DNA from: Climacteris rufus
Lineage: Eukaryota; Chordata; Aves; Passeriformes; Climacteridae
DNA: 64,000 bases
Direction: 5' to 3'
Assembly: GCA_013398175.1 (NCBI GenBank)
Contig: VZRZ01004928.1
Location: forward strand, 726,861-790,860
The position numbers and the translations under genes are program-made. The notes below the pieces were generated by a model that saw nothing but the letters and a program-made list of their open reading frames with translations, made no database searches and was not told the DNA's origin. Positions 13,301 through 26,500 of the stretch are shown here, piece by piece (the first letter of the stretch is position 1; each line of letters begins with the position of its first letter).

Positions 13301-15545
13301 GATCTGCTCTTGAAATTCTTTGTTGCTTGGTTTGAGACTTAAATCACCATAAACCCCAATCCTTGACAGTCCCAATTCTTAAAATTTGATCATTTAGCAG
13401 TGTACTCCCCATCTTTCTAGACACAGATTAGTTTCTAGCGATAGAATCAACATATTTCTATTGAAGTAGAACATTAGATAAACCAATAAAGATACAGTAG
13501 ATTAACAGACTTTTAAATTACAAGTACTTTTTCTCTTCTGACCTGCTTTTCTATCAGCTGTCAAGAAGTGTACAAGTTATCTCCTGAGATGAAAGCAGTA
13601 TTCAATCCTTCAGATCGCCCTCTGCTACTTCTCATTTCCCAAGACTCAAGTGTCTAGGAATTATTTGAATGAAGTAAAAGCCACAGATAGGACGGGCTAT
13701 ATACATTGTAGAAAAGAAACTATTAGGTTTCTTTATCAGGTAAAGGCATTATTTCTAGGCGAGTTACCTAAAGACCTTCTTGTGTGGAAATTACTATACA
13801 TTACAGTTAACCTAGCATGCCATCCTCAGCAGGCACCTCAAGTTCCAAGGTACAGCACATTCCAAGGCAATCAAACCTGAATGATAGTTTCGGAGCATCT
13901 AGTTTTCTTTTCAATTGCAGGCACCATTCAACTTCTCCTGCCTCACAGATACCACCCCACTAGGATACACCTTTTAAGGGCACATTAAAAAATTCATTGT
14001 AACAATACAAAAATGTTTCTTTCCATTTCCACTGTTGAATCCAGAATCACAATTTTAGTGCTGAATGATTTCTTACAGCTACCTAGCTTGTTCCTCTATT
14101 AGACTTGCCATAAGCCCTCATGCTGGAAACTCCACATTTGCTGGCAATGTAATTCCTTGCTTCAATACTCCAATGGCTCTTTTTGGAAGACTACTGCCTT
14201 TGCTATTACTGAAGAAAAGACAGTGGCTTTGATCAGCTCAGCAGCCTGAACCTGTGAAGCAAGTATGCAATACCATTTAAAATAAAAAATCTGATTTACA
14301 AACACAAGTTCTGAAATAGTCACACATGGAAACATTTTTACTCTCCTATCAACCTTTTTTTAGTACCCAATTTTTATTTTTAGTTTTGTATTTAGCCAAA
14401 ACTCTAACTGACAGATGCTAATAAAGAATTATTATTGTCAGTTGCTTATTTGAAATAATTTATTTCCTGACATAGATCAACATTTCTTTGAACACAGGGT
14501 AAAAAAGCAGTTCCTTGAACAGGAACCCGTGCCTATGTTTTGGACTAAAGCTGGTACCTTATTCTAGGTAAAGAATTACTTGAAGGAGATCAAGGAATCC
14601 TTAGGCAAAGGCACTAAATGAATGTTTCATTGTATTTTTCCATATTTTTATGCATTTTTGAAATTCAGATGGATAGCAATCATTTTAATACTTCTATCAT
14701 TAAAAGCCTAAGACTATACTACAGTATTAAACATCAAGGACACTGCAGGTATTTCTCCTGTGCTTGCACAGACTTGTTATCTGTCTTTTCAATTAAATGA
14801 GTGATTATTTCTCTGAAACTGCTTCAGAAAAATGGCATTTCCATTGACTATCGTATCAAAGTAGATATGGTAGCCTTTAGTAAGTTTTTGTAACCTACTA
14901 AGCATACAAACCCACTATTTATTAAGCAGCACTGCAAACTCATCCTCTGTTTTCTTAGCCAGGTAGCACATTTTAGCTATTCAGCATATTTGTAGCTGTA
15001 GAAATCTCACTCAATTTAGTTAACAATGCTCTTGCTACGCGAGGATGATTAAAATCTAGCTCTCTCCTTTAATTATGCTGGCTTTACACAAATAAAAAAA
15101 AGTAACATTTTTACTGTATATTAACATAAAGACTTAACTGACTCTTTTGCAGTATAAACAACATAATTAAATTCAGCTAAAGGCTGAGGATACAATATTT
15201 TAAAAGATAAACAATTGTAGAACTTTTTCAATATCATATTTCTTGCCAAAAACACTTTAATAAGTATTCTCTTGTGTACCACTGAGAGATTTCTACCAGA
15301 CTTGCTGAAAAGTATTTACAGTACTATCACTCTAAAAGGCCAGGAGTTTGTTTACTTTCTTGGTGAAGAACTGAACAATCATCTTTCCACAGGAATCACT
15401 GCCACGTCATCCTACATTACAGTTCCAGAACAATCACTGGGCAAGACAGGAGTAACTCCTCCCACGAGCAGAGCAGCACACTGCCTTCACACAGCACATG
15501 CACCCTCGGGAGGAAAGCGAAGAGACAACAGACCTTCAGTGTTAC
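7379..15545 (-). other. ZDHHC14: ZDHHC14 intron 2
   Basis: Complete intron of 8,167 bp between the donor GTAACA of exon 2 and the acceptor TTTAG of exon 3. It is AT-rich and CpG-poor. I recognised no repeat family, RNA gene or extra exon. The stretch 12700-13440 is less AT-skewed than its surroundings, but neither strand gave a recognisable protein or repeat. The ORFs here (for example 9797-10078 and 13106-13342) look like chance. Confidence 0.88.
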
Positions 15546-15706
15546 CTATTTGTCTCTCTAGATCTGCTGCCTCATCTGGTGTTGCACGGGGGAGGACACC
15601 AGGGTCACTGAAACTAGTACGCAGCAGGGTCCCCATCACGAAAAAGAAAAGGATCCCACCAATTGCAGGTATAGCAGGCGTAATCTTCTCTGACAAATAT
15701 GGACAA
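15546..15706 (-). CDS. ZDHHC14: ZDHHC14 exon 2: second transmembrane segment and DPG motif
   Basis: Internal coding exon of 161 nt on the minus strand. A pyrimidine-rich tract ending in CCAG precedes it, and a donor GTAACA begins at 15545. The first base completes a codon from exon 1. It is followed by 53 codons starting CPYLSEKITPAIPA and ending EAADLERQI, then one G that joins exon 3 to give DIANG. The hydrophobic run from about codon 8 to 28 (IPAIGGILFFFVMGTLL) is the second membrane span. It is followed by RTSFSDPGVLPRA, which holds the DPG motif found just after the second span in DHHC enzymes. The EAADLERQI end matches ZDHHC14 more closely than ZDHHC9 or ZDHHC18 from family knowledge. 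Known ZDHHC14 substrates include neuronal scaffold and potassium-channel proteins; nothing here bears on substrate choice. The opposite-strand ORF at 15272-15745 is a shadow of this exon. Confidence 0.96.
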
Positions 15707-18700
15707 CTGGAAAAAGAGAAAGATGAAACAATCAACAACACATAGTGCAACTTGCTCTCAAAAACTATTTACCTCTATACATGCATACGATGAACTCGCT
15801 TTCTTCTCATGATACATTACTTGCCTTGGAATGTTTATTGAAGCTGAAATTTCTGATTCTGTGTTCATGACACTTCTGGAATTTCTCATAATATTTTCAA
15901 TATAATAAAAGCACGAGTAACATAATAATAACCTCACTAATATGCAATACTCATTTACATAAGAAGATAAAATATTTTTATTACAGGCTAATAAGCTTAT
16001 ATATTTCTTCACCTACTGCCCAATTACATAAAAGGAAATTGGGCAGAGAGAGGGAAGGGGAAATAACCTGAAGAAGCACACAACATGATGAAATAAGCCA
16101 CACTGCAAAACATAATTAAGTCTATAAAACGAATTTATCATCCACCAGAAAGATGGTGCTCAAGAACTTGCGACACATTCCTTTAAACGGTCTCGGTGCA
16201 TACCAATACTGTAACACCGCTGCTGATTTTCTTTCTTAACCCATTTCTTGTAACTTGGTAAACCTGTTTACTTATTTATAAGGCAAGAAGAGTGCAAATG
16301 ACACTGCAACACACCTGGGACCAAATAATCTGGGGGCATGTCTACGACAACATCAACAGTCCTTGACCAGGACAAAAATGGCTCTCTGTTTACCAGGTTT
16401 ACCATATACCTGCGGGGTTTAAGACTGGATTACAGTTTTAGCAAATTTTCCTCTCTGCTTCACATATGATTAAATCAAAATGGACAGAAGCATAGGAATC
16501 TAACCAACACACAAATACAATAATCTCTTTACAGGTGTGCAAAAGAAGAGATATGAACACTTAGACATTACAAAAGCACTGCAGCACCATCTTAAAAAAC
16601 ACACAGGCTGAACACTCTCTTCACAGCTCTTGTATTAAGCAGGTATGGATAGAATGACAAGATGGCTTCATGTATTTCTGATGTCTGCATAAGAAGTCAC
16701 AAAATAAGCCTAAAACCAACATGAGTCAAAAATCAACAACTTCTAGGTCTTAGGACTTCATCTAAAGTTTCTAGGTATCAATTGGCTTTAATTAACATTG
16801 TCTTCCCTGTTTCTGCTGACTGCCTTAAATGACGATTCAGGTGTGCACTGCAAGTCAGTTAACCTCACTGGAATGTTAACTCTGAGCAAGTGATGGCAAT
16901 GTCAGCTCCGCTGTCCATCACTTCTGCCAACAGGACGGGGAGAGAATGGAAACACTTTTCAGAGCAGCTACCATGTACAAGGCATTTATCCCCCCGTGTA
17001 ATCCTGTTAAACACACTTGGCTGTTTCATCGAGTGCAGTGGGTTTCACGGGTGCAGCGAGTCCACGCGCATTACACGGTGTGTAACATAACGAGTGGAAA
17101 TCATCTCTTCCTACACAAATGCAATACCACAGGTGCCACAGGTTAGGAAAGATTACAAAGACAACTGGGTATAAAAAAGCAGGTGAGGACCGAGAGATAC
17201 TGTAGTTTCACATAACAAATAGACTACTGAAATTGTCTAATTGTACACTTTTTCTGCTTCAAAGACCCAGATTTATCAGTGTTAGCTAATAGAAATCAGT
17301 GCCAACTAAAGGAAGCAGCAGCAAGACATAAGCCTTGGTAGCTATAAGCCTTGCTCCCTTCATGTCAGAGAAGTCAGTTAGAACAAACAGCCAAAGAGAA
17401 GCTTTTGTACTGCATAAATGTCCTACTGCTCGATTTATTTCTTGCCACAAAGGATTACTGAAATCAAAACTACTGTAATATGCTCAGACAAGAGTACAAA
17501 TAGGCTGCAAGAAGGTATTTTTAAAAGGATTAGAGGGAACGTGTACATTAATGAACACTAAATATAGCACAGCGCTATTACCCTTCTATTGCATTATTCA
17601 TTATACGTACCAAAGAAATTGCAACTCTGATGAGGTCTGTTGACCAAACAAGAGCTGTATGTGTGCAAAAGGTAACATGAGATAATCTCAGGGTAGCATA
17701 GTAGGTGCAGTACAATTTTGACACTTGCCAACACAAAAACAGCAACAGCATTGCATACACAACTTAAATTCCCACTGATAGCCAGAGAATGGAAAATAGG
17801 TGCCATCATGACTCTAACATGTTTTATTTCAACAGTAATTTCATACGAAAATGGTAGAAAGAACAAATTCCTGTGCTGAAATACTGAGAAAGCCCTGTAT
17901 TGCTAAAAAGAGATATTTTCAGTATAGTAAAAAAGCATGAAAAAGTCTGTCTCTGCCTTGCTGAACCAAGTCCACCTGAAGTGAAAAAATCCCCATTCTC
18001 AAGGCCCTGTACACTCTTCACAATAAGCAAGTGCTTTAGGCAAACTGCTTTGCCTAAAGGTGTTTTCAGGGTTTAACAGTCTGTATTTTACCAACTTTGA
18101 CTTGGAATTTATTCAGCAATAATGCAGAAAGGACTGAAGATGGTATCTTTGGCAATAATAACCAAGCAATGTTCCACCAATTCAAAAATTATTTCAAGCT
18201 GAGAAACCAGTCCTTGCAGTTCCTTACAGAGATTCAGACAGTAAGTGTGGGCAGGACCATTTAGCACAGTCTGGTTTACGTACAGACCATATAATATTAC
18301 GTGCACCTGCAGAGAGCTCAATTACATCTCTCCTTTAAAAAGGTCTGATTAATTTTACAAATCCCTGCCAGTTAAATTAAAAAAATAAAAACCCAAACCC
18401 AACAAAGAACAATAGATACTGTTAGACCTTTTTTCTTCATGTCTTTATATATTAAAAAAAAAGGGTGAAAAATCTTACTTCTACTGGGTTATTTAAAAAT
18501 CTACTAAACGTGACTTCAAATTAAAATTGTGGATCTTAGCGCAAAATTGTATACATCTGTAGAAATACAATTGCATATTTATATATTTCACATTTGCATG
18601 CTTATATAACAAATATATTTGCATTGCTACATTAAGTCAATAATATTTTAAACACTTCTAGTGTTACTACTTTTAGAATTGTCAAATACTGTACACAGAA

Positions 18701-21700
18701 AAATATTATCCCTAGTATTTGCTTAAATTCCTTAATTAATTTGCTTTTATTGAGAATGTATCCCTTCAGGCACCAGCTTTTCACAGATACTACAAGAAAT
18801 ATCTTTTTTGGAGGGTATTTTCAGTGAGTTGTTAAAGCAAGCATTAGTGGGTATTTTGTGACAGCGAATTTCAGAATTTTCCCCACAGAGGGACTCCCCG
18901 TGCAGAGACCTGCCCACCACAAGTGACACTTTGATAAACAGTCTGGAGCAGAGAGAGCTCCAGGACAAATCTCTGTCCTACTGCAGAGCAAGCAGTGACA
19001 AACCTTTTCAAATTGGCACTCAGTAACTACTAGACGTGAACTGACATCCTCAGTTTACATCTTAGACAGACTAAAACAATTGCTCTTAATAAGCAACTGT
19101 AATGACAGCAAGTACTGATTAGGTCTATCCCAGAAATTACATTTTTAGAAAATACTACTTGACCACAGATACCACTAGAAACTGTTATTGTGAAAATAGC
19201 TGCTTTTGCACGTTGCGAACTGTAACATCACTTGAAGTTTTAAATTAATTAATAGAGGACTTTTATACTTTTAGCCCTATTTTTTGTTTGGCTTCTCACA
19301 TACTTTTTTGAAACATCATGTGAAAGTTTGCATGAGCGTAGGCAGGAAATAAAATGTGGTGGAAGACTAGTTTGTCACAGCTTGATAAAAAGAAAAACAC
19401 CTTGACATATAAGAGATAATTATCAAGCACCACCCCTGTGTACAAAGGACGCAGGAGAAGAACAAAAGCAATTCTTACCACCCAGCAGCCCTCTTAACTG
19501 TGTAACCATGCTCCCTGCGGCTACCGAGCTCAGCAGAAAAATACACAAAGTACCTGTACCGAGGAGCACACAGTGAGAGTCCTGCAACTTTCAAGCACTG
19601 TCATAAGAAAAGGGGAGGAAAGAAAAAGTTTTCTGAAGGCCTCCCCTGGAAAGATGAAGGCTTTCACTGACAGTTATTCACTGATGGGGAAATTCAGTAA
19701 ATGACACATCTATCCAGGGATATTTGGAGAGAGCCGAAGCCTGTATTTACCAAATTTAGTTTCAAATACAACCACTTACTACAAACAAAAAGACAGGGTT
19801 TTATACAATGGAGATCTAATTTAATATTTGCTCAGTTGGCAGGCAGAAAACAATAGAAGTACAAATTTCATGTGAAGATGTAGTAGCCATCACACTTACA
19901 CTAATTTAAAAAAAGACCTCTATAAGCTTGGCTAGCAAGACTGTTAAGAGGATACTCTATGTCAAGCTTTTCATCAATATAGCAGATATAAAATACATGT
20001 ACTCTAGGAAAAACGGAATATAAATACAGTTGAACGAACATAGGGAAATAAAGTTATTGTTCGTTTACCTACATCATCAACTTAATTTCTGTTCCCGCAG
20101 GTATTGTCTGTTTAATATACCAGTGGCTATTGGTATGCAGGTGAGGAGAACAGAACAGAGAACGGAGAAGGCTGGCACATTAAACCCCGGGTTCAGTTTC
20201 ACATGTTACAGGTTAACATCTGAATGAGACTGTGTTGCTTCCTTTAAACCTGCCCGATGGGTTTGTTGTTCCTCCTTCCAGTCTCATTTACGGCTCCTCT
20301 CAGCTTACCCTTTGTTTCAACTCCAATGCATCATTGCTCCAAGTCACTCAGTCCCAAACTTCTGCCCTTACACCAACACCAATCTGCATCGGGTTCTTTT
20401 GTGAGCAAAGTTAGTTTACTAAAATGTATGAAAACAACACCATTTTGTTGACTTCTCTTTCTTTCTCTCTAACAAACCAAACGTGCACTTGGAACGGGTA
20501 TTGCCACAAAGCAAGAGAGAAAGAAGGCCACGCCAAACTAGAGGGAGAGGGAGCTTTGGACAGTGGGAGGACCGCTCTGTTTCAGGAGCTGTCAGTGAGG
20601 TTTTCATTCAGACCGCAGCCTCTTGTGAAACCATGTTCTAACCTTTCAATTTAGAGATGGCAACAGAATACCCATATACAGACAGATTAAAGGCAAACCA
20701 AGACTCTCGGCTAGAAGAACAAAATACCTTATAACTTACTTTTCTAATGATAAATTGCCAGTTTAAAGAAAGCAGCCAATGACACACATGAAGAGCAGCA
20801 CAGACAGAGGAAGATGCAAAGATGGGAAAAATGTGAGGGCCCAGCAAGGACCTTGAAGGCTGCTGCCTGACAAAGAATATGTAAACAGGACAAAGAGAGA
20901 GATCAAAGTGAAATAATTTCACTGTTGCAGGTTTTGGAGGGGTTCTTCTTTTTACATGTTTTTCACAAGCACACTGCTGGCACACAGTAAGTGTGGTGTA
21001 ATTTGACTATAGCTTAGTCCAAGTAAAGTTACATGAAATTGCTAACAAGATTAGCTAAGGAATTCCTGCATTAGTTTCCTACATCTGCCTCATTGGTTTG
21101 TACCACCTTTAAAACGCCTACTGATTTTTTAAAAGTTATATTAAGGAACACACACAAACTAATTTCAAGAGGATTTGAAGTTTACTTTTAAAAAATGAAA
21201 TTTCATTATTATTTTTGTGTTTTGAATATTCTTTCTAAATCATACACTTCCTCTTTTCAGAATGGTCAATCAGTTTCAAAAACTTATTTGATAAAATACA
21301 AGACAAAAATCATTCTTCTAATAATTTGCTTCATTTCAAATCCAGGAATTTTGGAATGCTGAAAACATGTGAAAACTATGGAAAACAGAACAGCTGACAA
21401 ACAAAAGGTAGAATGACAACAGGAACAGAAACAATAGCCAAAAGACGACCTTCTTCTCATCTTAATAATCCAAAATATTATACCCTAATCAAAATGGCAT
21501 ATTTGTTGAATGGTTTCAGACATGAGGCATTTAAATATGCCATTTAACCTTGCTTAAATGCTTTATTAGTTTATTCTCTATTTTACAGTACTGGATACAT
21601 CTTACTTTTTTTCTATATTTGCTATATTTCTCTGGCAAAGTCCACTGAAAATTAATTCTAATTGAAAACAATTTTTAAGTGGAAACACATATAGACTAAC

Positions 21701-23499
21701 AGTAATTCCAGTGTGTAAGTGTCCTTGCCTCTACTAGCACTTAGAAATTATTAATTAGAAAAAAAGATTAATAAGCTGAAATCACACAGATTACTGAACC
21801 AGCATGATCCTTAAACCTAATAAATGAAGTACTTTAGAGGTTCTCTCCAACCTAGTACAAAATAAAATGAGCTCAACATTACCCTGAACAGCAAAAGCTC
21901 AACAACTTGTCTTCAAAATTTCATGTGGGAACCAGATGCAGTTTGGTCTTTAAAGTCACTGTATGAACACTGTATACCCATGAGCAATTAACAAGAATGA
22001 GAGATTGCAGGGCCTCTCTCCTCTGCTCAGACCTGCAAGTGTTCAGTGGAACTCCTTGTAGCACTGACTCCATTAAACTGTAATGCATTACCACTGAAAT
22101 CAGATTTACACTGGCTGGATTTGGATGTAGGAGTTTAGCTGAAGCAATGCAAGCAGTGTTGATTATGACATTGTAGAAGTTAACCACAAACTCCCTCCTA
22201 CAAGTAAAGATCTTAAGGGTTTAATGCAGCAGGTATGCAATAATCAGAGTAACAGCCTTGTGTGACCTCCCAGTTTTTATTGCTACATGAATTAACTCTA
22301 ATGATCCACTGTCAAACTTCAAAGCTGGGATAGACAAAATACATAATGCAAAATGAACCTGTCTGCAAAACAGATGCGGTTACAGAAGCTCTGGCAAAGG
22401 CAATTAAATTTTACTTTGTTATAGAGATAAGGAACATCTTTGTTTTACAAAACACAATTTGAAAAATTTTGATTACATCAACTGTTGGCCAGAAATTTCC
22501 AAGCAAGGTAGTAAGAAAATGGGGAATATCTATCAAATTGGTAGACACATCAAGTGCCTGCCTCTTAGCAAATAATCGGTTTCTTTATGAAAGGTCAATG
22601 CAAGTATCACATATCCTCAACAGACAAACTCAGAAAAGGCATGACTTCCAACCATACAGCAAACTGCAATCTTGCTTTATTGCTATTTCTGTTCCCTGAC
22701 TAATTATTTACTCAAAAAAATTAAAAATATATTGGTACTTAAACTTTCTAGTTTTGCATACAGTGCAAGGTCTGGTTTTCACAGTAAAAGACTGCCAATT
22801 AATGAATCCCACTAAATGAATGAACTTAAAATTTCTAAACAGCTCATATAGAACACTTTCCTTCCTGTTGTGCTTCATATTGCTTCCTTATTATTTCTTA
22901 TTATTTCCTGTTACGTGATTTTATAACTAAACCATCAGGTTAATCCCAAGTACTAATGAACAAAATGAAAACTGGGACAAAACAAGCGGAAATGCCTTAC
23001 GCCACAAGTAAGTCCCTGAAGGAGTGTGAGCTTCTAGATGATTTTTCACATGATTCTCTGGAAACTGAAGCACACACAAGAAATCTGCTGCCAGTCAGTG
23101 GAATCTGAGCTTTCAGTGAGGCTGATGTAAAGCCTAACTTGCTAAAGGGCAAAGGCCTGTCAATGCAACCCCTATCCCAGGCCACACTCTACCATCACTT
23201 TCTCCTTATAGCACAAATGAGCCAGCTAATACAGAGTTAAAACAGAGGAATTGTTCTCAATCTGTTCCCTTTTCTTAAAAAACCCACCAACCAAAGAACT
23301 CCCAAAGACATTAATTTTCTGTTTGATCAATTTCCTGAACAACCTCATTCTTTGTTCAACTAATGCGTGCCAGAGAACAGGTAGGAACACACAGAAGGCA
23401 GGATGAAGTTCAACTGTGGCTTCTACATGCACTCAGTTGCTACGCGGAAATCCTACCCATACTCATATGAGCTTAGAAACAGTGGATCCAGTCTCTTAC
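15707..23499 (-). other. ZDHHC14: ZDHHC14 intron 1, exon-proximal segment
   Basis: Intronic sequence just upstream of exon 2 in gene orientation. The minus-strand bases next to exon 2 form a good polypyrimidine tract. A CpG-bearing patch lies at about 17030-17091. No coding exon, RNA gene or recognisable repeat was seen; the 115-codon ORF at 20638-20985 (minus) resembles nothing I know. Confidence 0.85.
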
Positions 23500-23556
23500 T
23501 GTCATGGCTTAACCTGGCAGGTATCTAAACACCACACAGCTGTTCATTTGCCCTAG
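23500..23556 (+). mobile_element. Putative fragment of an avian ERV-L-type LTR (5' end)
   Basis: The run starting TGTCATGGCTTAACC and continuing through ACACCACACAGC resembles the start of a common avian LTR that begins TGTCATGGTTTAACC, as I recall it. The similarity fades after about 57 bp into a T-rich run. No second LTR, primer-binding site or retroviral coding sequence is seen nearby. It would be an old truncated solo-LTR remnant. The identification rests on memory and a short match. Confidence 0.4.
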
Positions 23557-26500
23557 ATTTTTTTTTTTACTCTTTTTCCCCCTGCAATTCTCCATATCCC
23601 AAGTCTTTTGTATAAAACACACAAATGAACTTTCATTTAAAATAGAGGGAAAAATATTTACATTTTAACTTCTCAGTGGAACCCACTATAACAAAAGCCT
23701 TTGCACATTCATTGAAAAGCAGACACAGCACTTCCTAGGGCTCCTTTATTTATAAAAACGGAGAACTGATAATCCTACCCACACTGCATATCAAAAGTAT
23801 ATATCACATTGTTATAAATAAAGCAACTGGAAACATAAAGCAAGAAGAAGGATAAAACCAAGAGATTTTAACCTCCTCTTCCCCAAAAGAAGCACAGCTA
23901 AGCAATTCAGCAACTTGATCATGCAAAGACCCAAGAGGCTTGTTTGTAGCAACTTCACAGCCACGGGTCTCCACAAGCACTGGAGGAGTTTTACCTGAAA
24001 TGGCATCCTTTGCTTTCTCTCACTGCCTCCTCACAGTATCATGTGAATTCTCTTCTCCCACACTAAGCACTCATTGGAGAGGCAGACTGGCATGCAGGCT
24101 ACTTCAGATTTAAAAAAAACCAACAACTAATTGGCACTCATGATTCCAAAGCAGTGCCAGATCTCCGTATCTAAAAATGGGTCAGTTTAAATATATCAAC
24201 TTGCAAGACCAGCTTGAGGCAAATAATTTCTTTCAGAGAAAAGAAATAAAGCACACAGTGCTTCATCTACACAGAAATCATCTCCACTACAAATATTTGG
24301 ATTAGCAATATAATTGAAACAGCTAGAAATAGCCTTTTACTGTGTTGCATTAGAACTGAGATTTGGGTGCAAGTCACAGAAGCCCAAGCATGAAAAGTTT
24401 AAGGAATGCCCTACAGTGAAAGATTGCTTCTGAATCACCAGAATTTAGCAATATCATAGATTTAATTACCTTCAGGGATGTGTGCAGAAAAGACTGCATT
24501 GCTTGAGTAATTAAACACTTTTGTCTGAGTATTTCCTTTTTTTAGGAAGACATTTAAAATGCTCTTTACAGACTTATGTTAAATACTTGTCAAACCTAGA
24601 TAAGCACATTCAAATTGAAAATCAGTGGCTTTATCATTTTATGCGTTTCTCTGTACTTCCACAAACACATCATGCACAGGCACTGTCCTCTTGAGAAAGG
24701 CCACTGACTGAAATTATTAATTCCATATTCTCTTCCTGAACACTTGTATAGTTTACCAAAAGTTATTTCTACCACACATCAATTCTGTAATTTAAATAAT
24801 CTTTTTAAATATGAAAAAACATATTCCAGCATAATTTCTCTTAAGCCAACTACAACAAGAAATATGTAATACAGAAAAATACAATGAAAGTTATCACAGA
24901 AATGTTACTTCAAAAATGAAAATCAAGGATGAAAATCACCTGTTTGGCTAAAGATTGAGGGTATGACAGAAGGTTCTGTAGCATGCTCAACAGGAAAAAA
25001 AGGTCCATATTTAAAATAATTATGTTCTTCACACAAATGCCAGCCACTTAAGAACTTTGGTTACTTTACAGTTACCTGTTGTACAGTAACTAAATATTTT
25101 ACCTGCTAATGCATAAACAAGACCTGAATGTAAGATGAACAAAGAAATGCCCAGTTTTTGTAGTTCCTTAGAAATTTTTTATTTAACATTCCCACTCTGT
25201 TGTAATTTTTTGTCATATGTAAGTTTCTCTTTCTACTATTTCATTAAGATTTTCAAGCCTTTTCCCAACTAATATGCAAATTTCTCCAGTAATTACCACA
25301 ACACGTAATTTTAATGTAAATTGAAACATGATTTCAGGTAGGGGAGGATTAACAAACACAACATCTTACTACTATCCTTCTATGAAAATATAATTTACTT
25401 CTTCAATTTAACATCTGCCTATTTTTGTCAGACTAATAAAACTTGTAAAAACTGTCACAGGAAGGTAAAGCAAAGAAAAGGTCTTTATTACATCCACTGT
25501 GACTGGAAATTTCAAATTTTTTTCTTCTAACATTTCAATTATGCAACTTGTTAGCACCTGTATATGACATGATCTCCAGACCCATTGAGAGAATATTTTT
25601 TTGCCAGTATTTAAACAGACATCTAGTAGACAATTTTGCAAGTGGAATGATGTGAACTCTCTCCCTAAGGCAAACCAGCCACGAAAATCAGAGGAAAGCT
25701 TAGTTACTTCATTGTTCCCAGAACAGACCCTCAGGAATTGCAACACAAGATTTATTCTCCATCTTTCCATTGTCAAACATGTTCTGCTGTCCACCTTCCA
25801 GTTTCAGATGCCGACACAAAAACAACTCTCCCAGACACTGTCAACCATGCAATACCACACCAACTCTTGGTCTTCACTTTGGCACTTTTACACAAACAGG
25901 AAGCCAGCAGGGCACAAAGCTAAATAGAAATGGAAATCTTTTGAATACCTAGAAAGGTTTGACAGAAGCTAAAATAAAACAGAGATTGCAACTGACTGTA
26001 CAAAACGACATCCCACTACAGCCTGCATCTCTGCAGTGCATCATCTCTAAATGTACATCAGTGATGTGCAACCTGTTCCACTGAGTCCTTCATGCATTGA
26101 TATCATGAGCTCCACCTTTTGCCCTGGTGTTTTCTGTCTTTAACCAGGTTTGTTGCTGTCTTTGGCCAGTCCCTCCTAAGCTCCTCAGGCTCTCTCCTGC
26201 CTGCACTCTGGTAACCAGAGAATAGAGCCTGCCCAGGCCCGTCTGCCAGCTCCAAACACACACGATCCTTATGCTACAGTATCAAGGGGGAGCTGAAGCT
26301 TTTACAACACCACACCACTATCCCGATTTATCTGAGGATATTGGCAACTGAACTGAAGAGAAGCTGCTACCCTGGATTAATCAGTGGCTTTGTACACAGC
26401 AACACAAACAGACCATAACCAGGAGGAAGGTCCAGAGTTTGGTAATTCTTCAAACCTGTCCTCTGATCACATCCATTCTCCATGCAAAAGCTTGCCTTTC

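Noticed and set aside
12700..13440. Less AT-skewed block in intron 2, considered as an old transposon or exon
   Set aside because: Neither strand gives a recognisable transposase, LINE or exon, so it is left unassigned.
15272..15745. 157-codon plus-strand ORF over exon 2
   Set aside because: It is the antisense shadow of the ZDHHC14 exon; the minus-strand reading gives a clear family match with splice borders.
20638..20985. 115-codon minus-strand ORF
   Set aside because: No recognisable motif and no transcript-like signals; likely chance.
25408..25794. 128-codon minus-strand ORF with overlapping plus-strand ORFs
   Set aside because: Overlapping open frames on both strands with no family resemblance point to a stretch that lacks stops by chance.
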